From Niabella pedocola (GTDB lineage: Bacteria; Bacteroidota; Bacteroidia; Chitinophagales; Chitinophagaceae): a stretch of DNA of 64,000 bases. Positions 55,101 to 61,753 of this stretch are shown here, one piece after another (the stretch's first letter is position 1; each line of letters begins with the position of its first letter). The notes beneath the pieces were generated by a model. It was not told the origin of the DNA. It was given only the letters and a program-made list of their open reading frames with translations, and searched no databases. The position numbers were made by a program, and so were the translations under genes. Location of the stretch: contig NZ_JAJNEC010000007.1 in assembly GCF_021044425.1 (NCBI RefSeq), positions 186,001 through 250,000 of the forward strand, read 5' to 3'.

Positions 55101-55333
55101 ATGTGCTCAGCTCCTATAAATGGCAGGGCGGACTGGGGTATTATGAAACCACAAAGGATGCCAGTACCAATTTCTTCTTTGGCTACCTGCCCAAAGGGAC
55201 TTATGTTTTTGAATACAGTCTGTTTGCCACAGTAGCCGGCAACTTCAGCAACGGTATCACCAGCATTCAATGCATGTATGCCCCGGAGTTCACCGCACAT
55301 AGTGAGGGTGTAAGGGTTACAGTGGGAAAGTAA
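49196..55333 (+). CDS. Bacterial alpha-2-macroglobulin family protein with intact thioester
   Basis: A 2045-residue secreted protein. After a signal peptide, the N-terminal 550 residues form a helical repeat region, then a string of macroglobulin (MG) beta-sandwiches (for example DRSIYRPGQTVYYKGI near 610). The A2M domain is near residue 1260 (FPDLKTDEKGNIRFSFTMPEALTRWKFQALAH). The thioester motif CAEQ is intact at Cys1494-Gln1497 (YPYECAEQTW), followed by an alpha/alpha-toroid thioester domain. The protein should trap proteases in the periplasm. The usual companion penicillin-binding protein PBP1C is not next to it. A TAATTTTA box (near 49155) may be the promoter. Confidence 0.9.
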   Translation: MKILNSGIFLLLIILFTCMKPNAQTIKNYETEWKTVEQYINKGLPASALATVKTLYTRAKTDRQEAQLVKALIYMNRLQDENRENNALSSITELEKEIAGSKGAVTALLNSYLAGVYQSYFNQNRYQLYNRTNTAGFQKSDPATWTIDDFTQKISSLYLESLKDEALLHRVRLEDYDALIEKGNTRSLRPTLYDLLAFRALSYFSSSERSVTQPAYKFEINQPAAFAPAADFAANRFETRDSLSLSFKALQLYQKLLQFHLNDPKPDALIDADISRLQFVYEHAVNPDKEALYYAAMEKLTQLHKGQPAATQALYLMAQWHYAQAQLPNNSKNPENRDLITAKNILEQIVAKKERSEGSANAYNLLQQIRQPSFSFQLEKVNLPQTPFRILVSYKNVPLVYLRVVKATESLKTAIKNRNGEEKYWAQLAAATPVQSWEQALPAADDYRSHSAEIKAEGLPAGEYFIFTSLNKAFSQDQNILAFQLVYHSGISYVNQKNDFFVLDRNSGQPLAAAKVTIWQKLYDYKTSTYQNTKVAETTADKNGYFRMNAGNSGNGKRNPGNNYLLDITYKDERFFMDDNNYGYYYYNSYEPAENQKKNTSVVLFTDRSIYRPGQTVYYKGIAMSHEPKEKKSTVLAAFKTTVTLYDANHQKVASTDLVTNDFGSFSGSFQLPEGLLNGNLSIATPQGSIGFKMEEYKRPKFFVDFEKQKGTYKLNENITVSGTAKAYAGNNIDGAHVKYRVVRKARFPYPWIFARYWFPINQEQMEITQGETQTDADGRFKIVFNAIPDRSIDPKMDPVFDYQVYADITDVNGEVRSGERSVSVGYKSLLLRADIPQRISVTAAKQLNVRTENMAGEFEKAGIQISISRLLPEQRLLRNRYWELPDQFVMTREAYVQSFPNDIYKNENDPASWPKEKEILSQPATTDSTGIIRLSRPITEAGYYAIEITTKDKDGNAIKDVHYTEIYQEQQQRPTIPQYLWTKASGAIEPGEKTTVKIGSSARNVFLVQALDKTTTGYSYASLNDEIKSFDFGATEADRGGYGVSYMFVKNNRLYTNYNIISVPWSNKQLKITYETFRDKTLPGAEEKWSVLLSGHKSDKVAAEMLAGMYDASLDQFYPHQWNVPGIWPNYYNYTNWNAAANFSNIHSMARTTLNYDYQDIDKRYDQLFGPELPGIYGWDGPIGLRARGAVANETVAMATGAKRKDLTGSVSAMQSEMAPAPAVMDGKGIEELKDSETVAATTGLPQDPGTQIRKNMNETAFFFPDLKTDEKGNIRFSFTMPEALTRWKFQALAHTKELAFGYSSREIVTQKELMVQPNVPRFLREGDKLELSSKIVNLSPKEVTGIATLQLFDAATNEPVDGWFKNAIPQQYFTIAAGQSQVVLFPLEVPYQFSKPVTWRIVAKVTGSNDATALSDGEENMLPVLTNRMLVTETLPLQLRGSGSKKFSFDKLLKSGNSETLSTQALTVEYTSNPAWYAVQALPYMMEYPYECAEQTWNRYYANSLATLIANSSPKIKKIFGTWSTQDTAALLSNLQKNQELKSVLLEETPWVLQAQNENQQKKNLALLFDLVRMSGELNKAYDKLSQLQSSNGGFVWFKGGRDDRYMTQYIVTGIGHLKKINAIEKTQAQKLDNMISKAIPYLDGKIKEAYDELIRSKTKLGEYVPSYYVIQYLYMRSFFNQISIAPNAQKAAAYFTDRAAKTWVKTNKYMQGMTALALHRKGDAVTPKAILKSLKETSINNEELGMYYKDAARSWWWYEAPIERQALIIEAFEEIAKDRATADDLRTWLLKNKQTNNWESTKATAEACYALLLQGTQWLSIAPEVTIDLGGLKVESALEKTEAGTGYLKKIISGEKVRPEMGNITVSITDPVSGYQKSKLPTWGSLYWQYFEDLDKITFAATPLKLNKKLFIETNSDRGPVLTPITEGNTVKVGDKIKVRIELRADRDMEYVHMKDMRASSFEPTNVLSSYKWQGGLGYYETTKDASTNFFFGYLPKGTYVFEYSLFATVAGNFSNGITSIQCMYAPEFTAHSEGVRVTVGK

Positions 55334-55452
55334 ACGAAGCATTGAAGCCGGACGTTGAACAGAAGCGGAACAAAACCGGAAATCGTATAGTAAAGACAAC
55401 TACTTTCAATTAAAACAGGTATTATTGGTACTCAAAAGAGCGAAACAACATT

Positions 55453-55842
55453 ATGCTGGATTTAAAGAAGCTACATCATATCGCAATCATCTGCGGTGAC
55501 TATGCACGTTCAAAAAAATTCTATACGGAGCTCCTGGGCTTTACGATCCTGCAGGAAGTATACCGCAGCGAACGGGATTCTTACAAGCTGGACCTGGCAC
55601 TGAACGGGCAGTATCTTATCGAGCTATTCTCCTTCCCCGCTCCGCCGGCACGCCCTACAAGGCCGGAGGCCACGGGTCTCCGGCATCTGGCCTTTGAAGT
55701 AACGGATGTAGAAGCCGCCGTTCAGCAACTGCTTGCAAAAAACATAGCGGCAGAGCCGGTTCGGGTGGATGCATATACCGGTAAAAAATTCACCTTTTTC
55801 GCGGATCCTGATGGATTACCGATCGAGTTATATGAACAGTAG
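55453..55842 (+). CDS. VOC-family protein (glyoxalase-like)
   Basis: A 129-residue single-domain vicinal-oxygen-chelate protein. All four metal ligands are visible: His9 (LHHIAI), Glu57 (YLIELFSF), His78 (GLRHLAFEV) and Glu125 (LPIELYE). It is closest to the YaeR/SMU.1112c type of small glyoxalase-like proteins. Substrate unknown; true glyoxalase I activity is not implied. It is a single gene between A2M and a small secreted protein. Confidence 0.85.
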   Translation: MLDLKKLHHIAIICGDYARSKKFYTELLGFTILQEVYRSERDSYKLDLALNGQYLIELFSFPAPPARPTRPEATGLRHLAFEVTDVEAAVQQLLAKNIAAEPVRVDAYTGKKFTFFADPDGLPIELYEQ

Positions 55843-55858
55843 ATCATAAAGTTTCTGC

Positions 55859-55866
55859 TATCTTTG
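55859..55866 (+). promoter_or_regulatory. -7 promoter box of the secreted protein at 55886
   Basis: TATCTTTG matches TAnnTTTG; the ATG is 20 bases downstream of the box. It shows that the downstream gene has its own promoter and is not read from the VOC gene. Confidence 0.55.
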
Positions 55867-55885
55867 CCGCACAACATAAACCCTT

Positions 55886-56566
55886 ATGAGAAAAGAATGG
55901 ATCTTACTGTTGTTGTTGTTTATTACGGCTGCGGTAAACGCACAATACCCGGTCCTGGAGCAAACAAGTTACAAGCGGGGGTTGTACCGAAACTTTGAAG
56001 AATTTAAAAACAACAATCCTTCACTGCCGCTTACGTATCAAATCTTTTCGGAAGACACCAAACCCTCTCTTTTTGATAAACGGGTGCAACGTCTTTACGA
56101 ACTGGAAATTCGTAAGAAAGAAGGACGGAAGATCGGACCTGTATTTGGTTTTTGTGATGGCACTTATATTTATATATGGTCACGTTCGTATAAAAAGGAT
56201 GCATTCCCGCTATTCTCGGACGCCCCCCTCGGTCCAAATGCCCGTTTTGCCAAATTGCTGATATTGGACACCATTAGTTACTTTGAGGATATAGGTGTAT
56301 CAGCGCCTGTTGGTGTTCCGGTAGTAGGTCCCTACGGGATAACCTCCGGAGGCGCAAACCCATCCCTGTATGTAAGGGGTAATATACTGGATATAAGGAC
56401 CGGCAAACTCACCGAATTGACAAAAAGAATTTTAATAGAACGGATAAAAGACGATGTGGAGCTGTTGGCTGTCTTTGAAAAAGAATCCGGCAAGCAAAGA
56501 AAGCTGGGAGAATACCTGATGTATTATACTGCGCGAAAAAGAGGTTCGCGGGAGCTGCCACAGTAA
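55886..56566 (+). CDS. Secreted protein of unknown function
   Basis: A 226-residue protein with a signal peptide (MRKEWILLLLLFITAAVNAQ). The mature protein begins YPVLEQTSYKRGLYRNFEEFKNNNPS and contains KIGPVFGFCDGTYIYIW, which resembles a beta-rich fold repeatedly found in hypothetical proteins of Bacteroidota. No catalytic motif is seen. It has a matching -7 box and is followed 46 bases later by a small barrel protein, so the two may be co-transcribed. Confidence 0.75.
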   Translation: MRKEWILLLLLFITAAVNAQYPVLEQTSYKRGLYRNFEEFKNNNPSLPLTYQIFSEDTKPSLFDKRVQRLYELEIRKKEGRKIGPVFGFCDGTYIYIWSRSYKKDAFPLFSDAPLGPNARFAKLLILDTISYFEDIGVSAPVGVPVVGPYGITSGGANPSLYVRGNILDIRTGKLTELTKRILIERIKDDVELLAVFEKESGKQRKLGEYLMYYTARKRGSRELPQ

Positions 56567-56612
56567 AACCGGATTGCACCATGATTGCTCAATGCTATTT
56601 AAAATAAAATAA

Positions 56613-57143
56613 ATGAAGATGCGAATAGTTTTACTGTCTATTGTTCTGGCCCTCGTTTATGGAGCAAACGCACAAACCATTAAGGTTAATGCCGGTCCCG
56701 AGTTCCTCCACTCCTTTAGCCACGATCCCGGTTTTTGGGGTGCCGGCGTTTCTGCACAGGGCGAGGTATGGGTAAAAGAGCGGTTGGGCCTGGGTTTAAA
56801 TACAGGCTTTTTAAGATTTGCCAGCACCCGGCCTCTGATACCAACAGGTACCATCACCTATAATGCGATTCCGGTACTGGCAGTGATCAAATATCCATTG
56901 CCCCTTATTAAAAACTTATACGGACAGGATGCTATGGGTTACACCATTGCCACCGATGTACATTACCGCAATAACGGCGAAAAGGTACCGGGAGGTTTTA
57001 CCTATTATTTTTCCCTGGGGTATGAATTCGCCAAACATTTTGACGTGGCAGTAAAGGTTGGCCGTTCCCGGTTTGATAAAAAGGATCGCCCGGCCAATGT
57101 AAATGAACACAATTTGGGATTAAAGCTGGCCTATATCTTTTAA
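56613..57143 (+). CDS. Small outer-membrane beta-barrel protein
   Basis: A 176-residue protein with a signal peptide (IVLLSIVLALVYGANAQ) and about eight amphipathic beta strands (GLGLNTGFLRFAS, ITYNAIPVLAVIKYPL, YYFSLGYEFAKHFDVAVKVG). It ends in a typical aromatic residue (LGLKLAYIF). It resembles the PorT/OmpW-like small barrels of Bacteroidota. The start may be either of two ATG codons two residues apart. Function unknown. Confidence 0.72.
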   Translation: MKMRIVLLSIVLALVYGANAQTIKVNAGPEFLHSFSHDPGFWGAGVSAQGEVWVKERLGLGLNTGFLRFASTRPLIPTGTITYNAIPVLAVIKYPLPLIKNLYGQDAMGYTIATDVHYRNNGEKVPGGFTYYFSLGYEFAKHFDVAVKVGRSRFDKKDRPANVNEHNLGLKLAYIF

Positions 57144-57273
57144 AAACGGCCGCCGCATACCCAAGACGGTAACGCCTCCTGGTTCAGGAGATTGTTTTCC
57201 GGATCAACTGTTGCGCGCGGTAATTCGCCTACAATTGAAACAGGCAGTTCTTATAGGTGCGGCCCGGCACCTG

Positions 57274-58545
57274 TTACATCTCAGGATTTGCCAGGTCGGG
57301 CCGCGTTCGCTTGAAGGTTCGTTGCTTTATCATATTGCTTAAGCGGAACATCATCCAGATGGCCAGCAAAGAAATGGCCGCTACTACGTAGCCAACAAAA
57401 TTATAATGTTCGAGCGGACTGGTTTTTGTTTTCTGTACCACAATCATTCCGGCAACAGCAGCGGCAATACCACCTGCCAGTTGTTGGAGTGAGGCATTGA
57501 TGCTCATAAAAGCGCCCCGGTCCTGCATTTCGGGTACGGCCGTTATCAGTGCCGTTGACGGCGTCATCCGGCCCAATATGCCCGCCATCATCAGGATGTT
57601 TATAAGCACCACCAGCCAGAAAGGAATCACGCCCAGATTTGTATACACCAACACAATAAGCATCATCCCAACAGTAGCCGTTGCAAAAATGGTATACTTA
57701 TCTTTCTTATCACTCAGTTTTCCAATAAACGGCATGATCAGCAGGGCACTGATGCCGGAAATCATAAAAAGCAGCGGCAGCTGATGCTCCGTTACTCCCT
57801 GATTATTGATAGCAAAGGCGCTGCCGAAAGGCATCATCATAAATCCGCCGATGGACAGCAGCGCCGTGGTACCAAAACCAATCCGGTATTGCCTTTTTGA
57901 AAACGTGTTCCATAAATGCCGGAACGCCGAATGATCATGCTGCAACGCCAGATGTTTATTGATGGGCTTTAATTTCCACGAAACCAGCACTAAAATAATT
58001 ACCGCCATACCCGCAATCCACAAAAAGGCACTGTGCCAGCCCCAGCTGTTGGCAAGGAACAATCCAACCGGAATGCCCAATACCTGGCTGGCACCAAATC
58101 CCATTTGCACAAATCCCATCACCCGTCCTCTTTGCTGCAGTACAAAAATATCGGTAATGATGGCCATAGAAATGGAACCGATCACTCCACCAAAAAGCCC
58201 GGTTATAATGCGTGCTGCAATCAGCATCGGATAAGAGCCGGCCATGCCACATAAAAAAGTGCCCGCTATAAAACCGGTGTAAAAAAACAGGAAGATCTTC
58301 TTACGATCAAACCGGTCTGCATATCCTGCAGCCAGCAGCCCCGAAAGTCCGGCACTGAACGCATAACTGGAAACTGCAATACCAAACTGGGAAGTGGTCA
58401 ATCCCATCGACTTCATTAAAATATCCCCCATGGGCGACATAACCATAAAGTCGAGTACCACGGTGAACTGCGTCATCGCCAGTATAAAAATAACCAGTTT
58501 CTGGTAACCCGAAAGCGGCACCAACTCCGCCGTATTTTGTTGCAT
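57274..58545 (-). CDS. MFS efflux transporter (DHA family type)
   Basis: A 423-residue transporter of the major facilitator superfamily with twelve predicted helices, including the conserved AAGYADRFDRKKIFLFFYTG loop between helices 2 and 3 and the ISALLIMPFIGKLSDK repeat in the second half. It resembles drug/H+ antiporters and AraJ-type efflux proteins. It is the third gene of the TetR operon, so it is probably induced when the TetR ligand binds. The substrate is unknown. Confidence 0.85.
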   Translation of the reverse strand: MQQNTAELVPLSGYQKLVIFILAMTQFTVVLDFMVMSPMGDILMKSMGLTTSQFGIAVSSYAFSAGLSGLLAAGYADRFDRKKIFLFFYTGFIAGTFLCGMAGSYPMLIAARIITGLFGGVIGSISMAIITDIFVLQQRGRVMGFVQMGFGASQVLGIPVGLFLANSWGWHSAFLWIAGMAVIILVLVSWKLKPINKHLALQHDHSAFRHLWNTFSKRQYRIGFGTTALLSIGGFMMMPFGSAFAINNQGVTEHQLPLLFMISGISALLIMPFIGKLSDKKDKYTIFATATVGMMLIVLVYTNLGVIPFWLVVLINILMMAGILGRMTPSTALITAVPEMQDRGAFMSINASLQQLAGGIAAAVAGMIVVQKTKTSPLEHYNFVGYVVAAISLLAIWMMFRLSNMIKQRTFKRTRPDLANPEM

Positions 58546-58576
58546 TTGTATGATTTTTAATTAACGGAACTACTCA

Positions 58577-58804
58577 TTAGTCCAGCTCGGCACATTCAAA
58601 GCCCGCTTCCTGCAGCAACGTCTTAACTTCCTTTGCAGTTATGGTAGCGGCCACCACCCGGAGTACACAATCCGAATCCTGCTGATCAACGTTAAAAGCC
58701 AACAGTCCCTCCCGGTTTTCCAATAAGCGTTGTACCCGTTTTTTATTACGGACGGTTCTGATATTGGTTTTAAAAACCAGAATATGACTCAGATCGTTGC
58801 ACAT
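58577..58804 (-). CDS. Small HMA-like (metallochaperone fold) protein lacking the CxxC site
   Basis: A 75-residue protein with the beta-alpha-beta-beta-alpha-beta pattern of heavy-metal-associated domains (ILVFKTNIRTVRNKKRVQRLLENREGLLAFNVDQQDSDCVLRVVAATITAKEVKTLLQEAGFECAELD). The usual CxxC metal site after the first strand is absent. It lies between TetR and MFS genes in the same operon (5 bases after the TetR stop, 31 before the MFS start). It may be a ligand-sensing or partner protein of the transporter; the role is unknown. Confidence 0.7.
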   Translation of the reverse strand: MCNDLSHILVFKTNIRTVRNKKRVQRLLENREGLLAFNVDQQDSDCVLRVVAATITAKEVKTLLQEAGFECAELD

Positions 58805-58809
58805 AGGCT

Positions 58810-59415
58810 TTATTTTTTACTCACAGAAGGGCTCAATGCGTCCAGTACCATTTCCAGGGTTTGAAGCATCAGCTCTTTTGTAAATACAAATTTTCTTCCA
58901 CCCAATGAACTGCCCTGGCTGTGAAAGCGCAGCAATGTATAGAGCGGTCCATATACAATACTCCAAAATGCTTCAACCGGCATGGGTTTCAACTCCCCCC
59001 TGTCAATGGCATTTTGAACAAAAGCGCTCATTGCATCCTTAAAGACCCGGAGCTTTTTTTTATCCATGCATTCACCATAAGGCGAATGGCGGATGATTTC
59101 GGCACACATTGCCTCTAACGGGTATTTCAGGTAAAACTGTGAACGGTTTTCCCATTGTTTCCGGATCCCCTCACGAAACCGCATCTCCGGTGAAAACCCG
59201 CTCAACAGCGCATCCATGTGCCGGCTCCCCACATCATCTCCCAACTTCCGGATCAGATCATCCTTATCCTTATAATAGATGTATAATGTTGCCACCGATA
59301 TATTACAGGCGCCGGCCAGTTTGTTCATGCTGAAGCCTTGAAGCCCCTGTTCCACCAGCATTTGAATGGCCGTATCCCGTACCAGGCGTTCCTTATTTAA
59401 ATCGCGTCCCCTCAT
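58810..59415 (-). CDS. TetR/AcrR-family repressor
   Basis: A regulator of about 201 residues. The N-terminal HTH is clear (KERLVRDTAIQMLVEQGLQGFSMNKLAGACNISVATLYIYYKDKDDLIRKLG), with the characteristic LYIYYKDKDDL end. The C-terminal ligand domain follows. I start at the ATG at 59415, because a -7 box lies at 59424-59431 and the frame upstream is unlikely. A palindromic operator at 59448-59467 overlaps the -33 region, so the protein probably represses its own operon (itself, HMA-like, MFS). Confidence 0.86.
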   Translation of the reverse strand: MRGRDLNKERLVRDTAIQMLVEQGLQGFSMNKLAGACNISVATLYIYYKDKDDLIRKLGDDVGSRHMDALLSGFSPEMRFREGIRKQWENRSQFYLKYPLEAMCAEIIRHSPYGECMDKKKLRVFKDAMSAFVQNAIDRGELKPMPVEAFWSIVYGPLYTLLRFHSQGSSLGGRKFVFTKELMLQTLEMVLDALSPSVSKK

Positions 59416-59423
59416 TACAGGCG

Positions 59424-59431
59424 CAAAAATA
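59424..59431 (-). promoter_or_regulatory. -7 promoter box of the TetR operon
   Basis: TATTTTTG (minus strand) matches TAnnTTTG; transcription would begin near 59417, a base or two from the ATG, giving an almost leaderless mRNA. Confidence 0.55.
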
Positions 59432-59447
59432 GGAAACAAAAATTAAT

Positions 59448-59467
59448 AAGTGAGCGTTCATTCACTT
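59448..59467. promoter_or_regulatory. Palindromic TetR-type operator
   Basis: AAGTGA at 59448-59453 and TCACTT at 59462-59467 enclose an 8-base centre that is itself partly symmetrical (GCGTTCAT). This fits the AGTGAnCGTTCACT-like sites bound by TetR repressors. It lies just upstream of the -7 box, where a bound repressor would block RNA polymerase. Confidence 0.6.
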
Positions 59468-59562
59468 TTATTTTATCTAACCCAGGGCTACTTCCATATT
59501 ATCGTTGTATATGCCTCTGGTGATCTACCTTCGAAGTTTTTTTGTAGTAATGGTCAGCCGCA

Positions 59563-60324
59563 CTATTGATCAAGCCCCAATTGTTTCCGGAAATCAATGT
59601 TCACCTGGTACTGTTCCTCAACCGGTATGATCTTCCTTGAGTTTTTGTTTATATCCTTTCCTTCTTTTGTCCATAAGAACGGATAAAAATTAAACACGTT
59701 ATCACCCTCAAGGCCGGACACATCATTTCTCCAGCCCGTCCATCGGTTTCCCTGATAAAATTTTTCCAGGTCGCTGTTAAAACAAAAATGCAGGAAATCG
59801 GTATAGCCAATACCCAATGGCTCATACTCCAGGTTGTCCGGAGATAAATAATATATTTTCCCGGCATCTTTACCTAGTGCACCGCCATTCAACAGGAAAA
59901 ATCCACCAATGGCATCATCCGCGATCAGTAAAAATGCGGGCGGTTCGCCGTAATCTTTAAACGATTTTCCTTTATTCCAGCGGGGCAGACTGCGCTTCAG
60001 CTTTTCACTACCCGATCCCAGGATCCGGATCCAGCCATCGTCGATCAGCAGGCCGCCGGTTTCATAAACAAGCGCTCCCATCGGCGACCGGGTGGTCACC
60101 TGCAGCTTCAGCAATGCGTCTTTCGCCCGGGCGGTATCCGCCGGTAAAATCGCCACTTTATTTTTTGCTTTTTTGATCCAATCCTGCACCAGGGGCCATG
60201 CGGGCTCGGTGGTATTAGTCAGTTCTTCAATCGGTTTCATATTCTTTTGAGCGGTTGTTGTTAAAGTAAAGATCATTAATGTCGCGAGCAACAGAAGACG
60301 TAGGCTATTACGCGTTTTTACCAT
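59563..60324 (-). CDS. DUF2625 protein with export signal
   Basis: A 253-residue protein. A Sec signal peptide (SLRLLLLATLMIFTLTTTAQ) precedes the DUF2625 domain, recognisable from PIEELTNTTEPAWPLVQDWI, DGWIRILGSGSEKLKRSL and GIGYTDFLHFCF. Most family members I know of lack a signal peptide, so the exported version may be a lineage variant. Function is unknown. It is a single gene upstream of the TetR operon, on the same strand. Confidence 0.8.
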   Translation of the reverse strand: MVKTRNSLRLLLLATLMIFTLTTTAQKNMKPIEELTNTTEPAWPLVQDWIKKAKNKVAILPADTARAKDALLKLQVTTRSPMGALVYETGGLLIDDGWIRILGSGSEKLKRSLPRWNKGKSFKDYGEPPAFLLIADDAIGGFFLLNGGALGKDAGKIYYLSPDNLEYEPLGIGYTDFLHFCFNSDLEKFYQGNRWTGWRNDVSGLEGDNVFNFYPFLWTKEGKDINKNSRKIIPVEEQYQVNIDFRKQLGLDQ

Positions 60325-60492
60325 AAGCGTATATTATACTATTGGCATCTGGCGCCGGCACTAAAATAGTTTATTTATTTTATTGAAAAAACAGATCGTT
60401 ATATGCTATGCCAGGATCTGTGCTGCCGTACAAGTGTGCGACGCAACCCGGCTCCATAGCATTCCTGCAGCCGGGCTCATAAACCATTAAAA

Positions 60493-61509
60493 TTATCTGC
60501 TGCTGCCCCGCACTACCAGCGCCCCTTTACAAATGGTCATATCTGAATGATGCACCGGGTACTTCTTGCTGAGCAGATCCAGCATATATTTTCCCGCGAT
60601 CACTCCTATTTCATAGGGCCTTTGTGCATAGGAAGTCAACCCCGGTTCGATGATCGATGCAGCCGGATCATCACCAAAACCGGCCACAGCCATTTCATGC
60701 GGAATCTTGATTCCCTTTCGCTTCAGTAGCTCAATCAGCTTTACCGCACCGGCATCATATATGGTACAAATACCGTCCGGCGGATGTTTTAAGCTGAGCC
60801 AACGTTCCAGTGCCGCTGCTACCTGGTCGTGCAGGAACTTTGTATGCACCACCAGTTCTTTATCAAACGGAATACCGTGCTGCTGCAAGGCTACCTTGTA
60901 TCCATTTACCCGCAATTTGCTGGCCAGCAGCTGTCGCGGCCCGGCCAGCAGCGCAATCCGTTTTTTCCCTTGTTCAATCAGGTGCTGCGTGGTGGTATAA
61001 AGCCCGTTAAAATCGTCTTCCACCACTTTAGGAATAGGCAGTTCCGGGCAGATGCGGGCAAAAGACACCAACGGATAGCCTTTGCCATGCAGAAGCTTAA
61101 TGTGTTCAAAATCTTTTGTATCACGGGTATGACAAACAATAAAGCCATCCACCCTGCTTAGCATCAAGGCTTTTATATTTTCCTTTTCTTCCAGCGGCGA
61201 CTCATCCGACTGCGCAATCACGATCCGGTAACCGATGCGGCTCACCGTGTGCTGAATACCACTTACAATGGCCGCAAAAAAAGGCTTCTGGATATCCGGT
61301 ATCACCACTCCTAATGTACGCGACTCGTTCCGGATCAATCCCAATGCCAGCATATTGGGCTGGTAATCCAGCTCCTTTGCTTTCTTCAATACCGCCTCTC
61401 TTGTTTCCGGCAGGATATTGGTGCTGTTGGTTAACGCACGGGAAACCGTAGACTTGGAAATGCCCAGCTCACGGGCAATATCGATGATCGTTACCTGATG
61501 ATTTTTCAT
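60493..61509 (-). CDS. LacI-family transcriptional regulator
   Basis: A 338-residue repressor with the LacI HTH and hinge helix (VTIIDIARELGISKSTVSRALTNSTNILPETREAVLKKAKELDYQPN). A periplasmic-binding-protein-like effector domain follows (TLGVVIPDIQKPFFAAIVSGI to the C-terminus). Such proteins usually sense a sugar or sugar phosphate. It is divergent from an FAD oxidoreductase and MFS gene, its probable targets. A perfect palindrome between the two transcription units (61669-61684) is a likely operator. Confidence 0.87.
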   Translation of the reverse strand: MKNHQVTIIDIARELGISKSTVSRALTNSTNILPETREAVLKKAKELDYQPNMLALGLIRNESRTLGVVIPDIQKPFFAAIVSGIQHTVSRIGYRIVIAQSDESPLEEKENIKALMLSRVDGFIVCHTRDTKDFEHIKLLHGKGYPLVSFARICPELPIPKVVEDDFNGLYTTTQHLIEQGKKRIALLAGPRQLLASKLRVNGYKVALQQHGIPFDKELVVHTKFLHDQVAAALERWLSLKHPPDGICTIYDAGAVKLIELLKRKGIKIPHEMAVAGFGDDPAASIIEPGLTSYAQRPYEIGVIAGKYMLDLLSKKYPVHHSDMTICKGALVVRGSSR

Positions 61510-61668
61510 CTATCCTCTTTTATACGTTATCAATGCTGCCAGACCTGCAGCGGCATGCTCATCCGGAAGTGCCATATAGCAAACCCTCCATCTGCAAAAC
61601 AACCATTTTGATCATTAAAAACAAAATCGCCGCGTCTTGCTGAAAGATACGAAATTGTGGGAACGGTT

Positions 61669-61684
61669 GCGGGAATGTTCCCGC
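61669..61684. promoter_or_regulatory. Palindrome, candidate LacI operator
   Basis: GCGGGAA-TG-TTCCCGC is a perfect 7-bp inverted repeat with a 2-base centre, 70 bases before the FAD oxidoreductase ATG. Its length and symmetry fit a LacI-type site, and the divergent LacI gene makes it the natural candidate regulator. Confidence 0.45.
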
Positions 61685-61753
61685 GTAAATTACAAGACAA
61701 TTCATTGTTTTATCCGGAACAGGGCAATAGATTAGCAGAAAATTATTTGTCAT

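Noticed and set aside
57255..57272. AGGTGC / GCACCT hairpin after the MFS gene as a terminator
   Set aside because: The stem is short and lacks a following T-tract on the minus strand; it could still pause transcription, but I do not call it.
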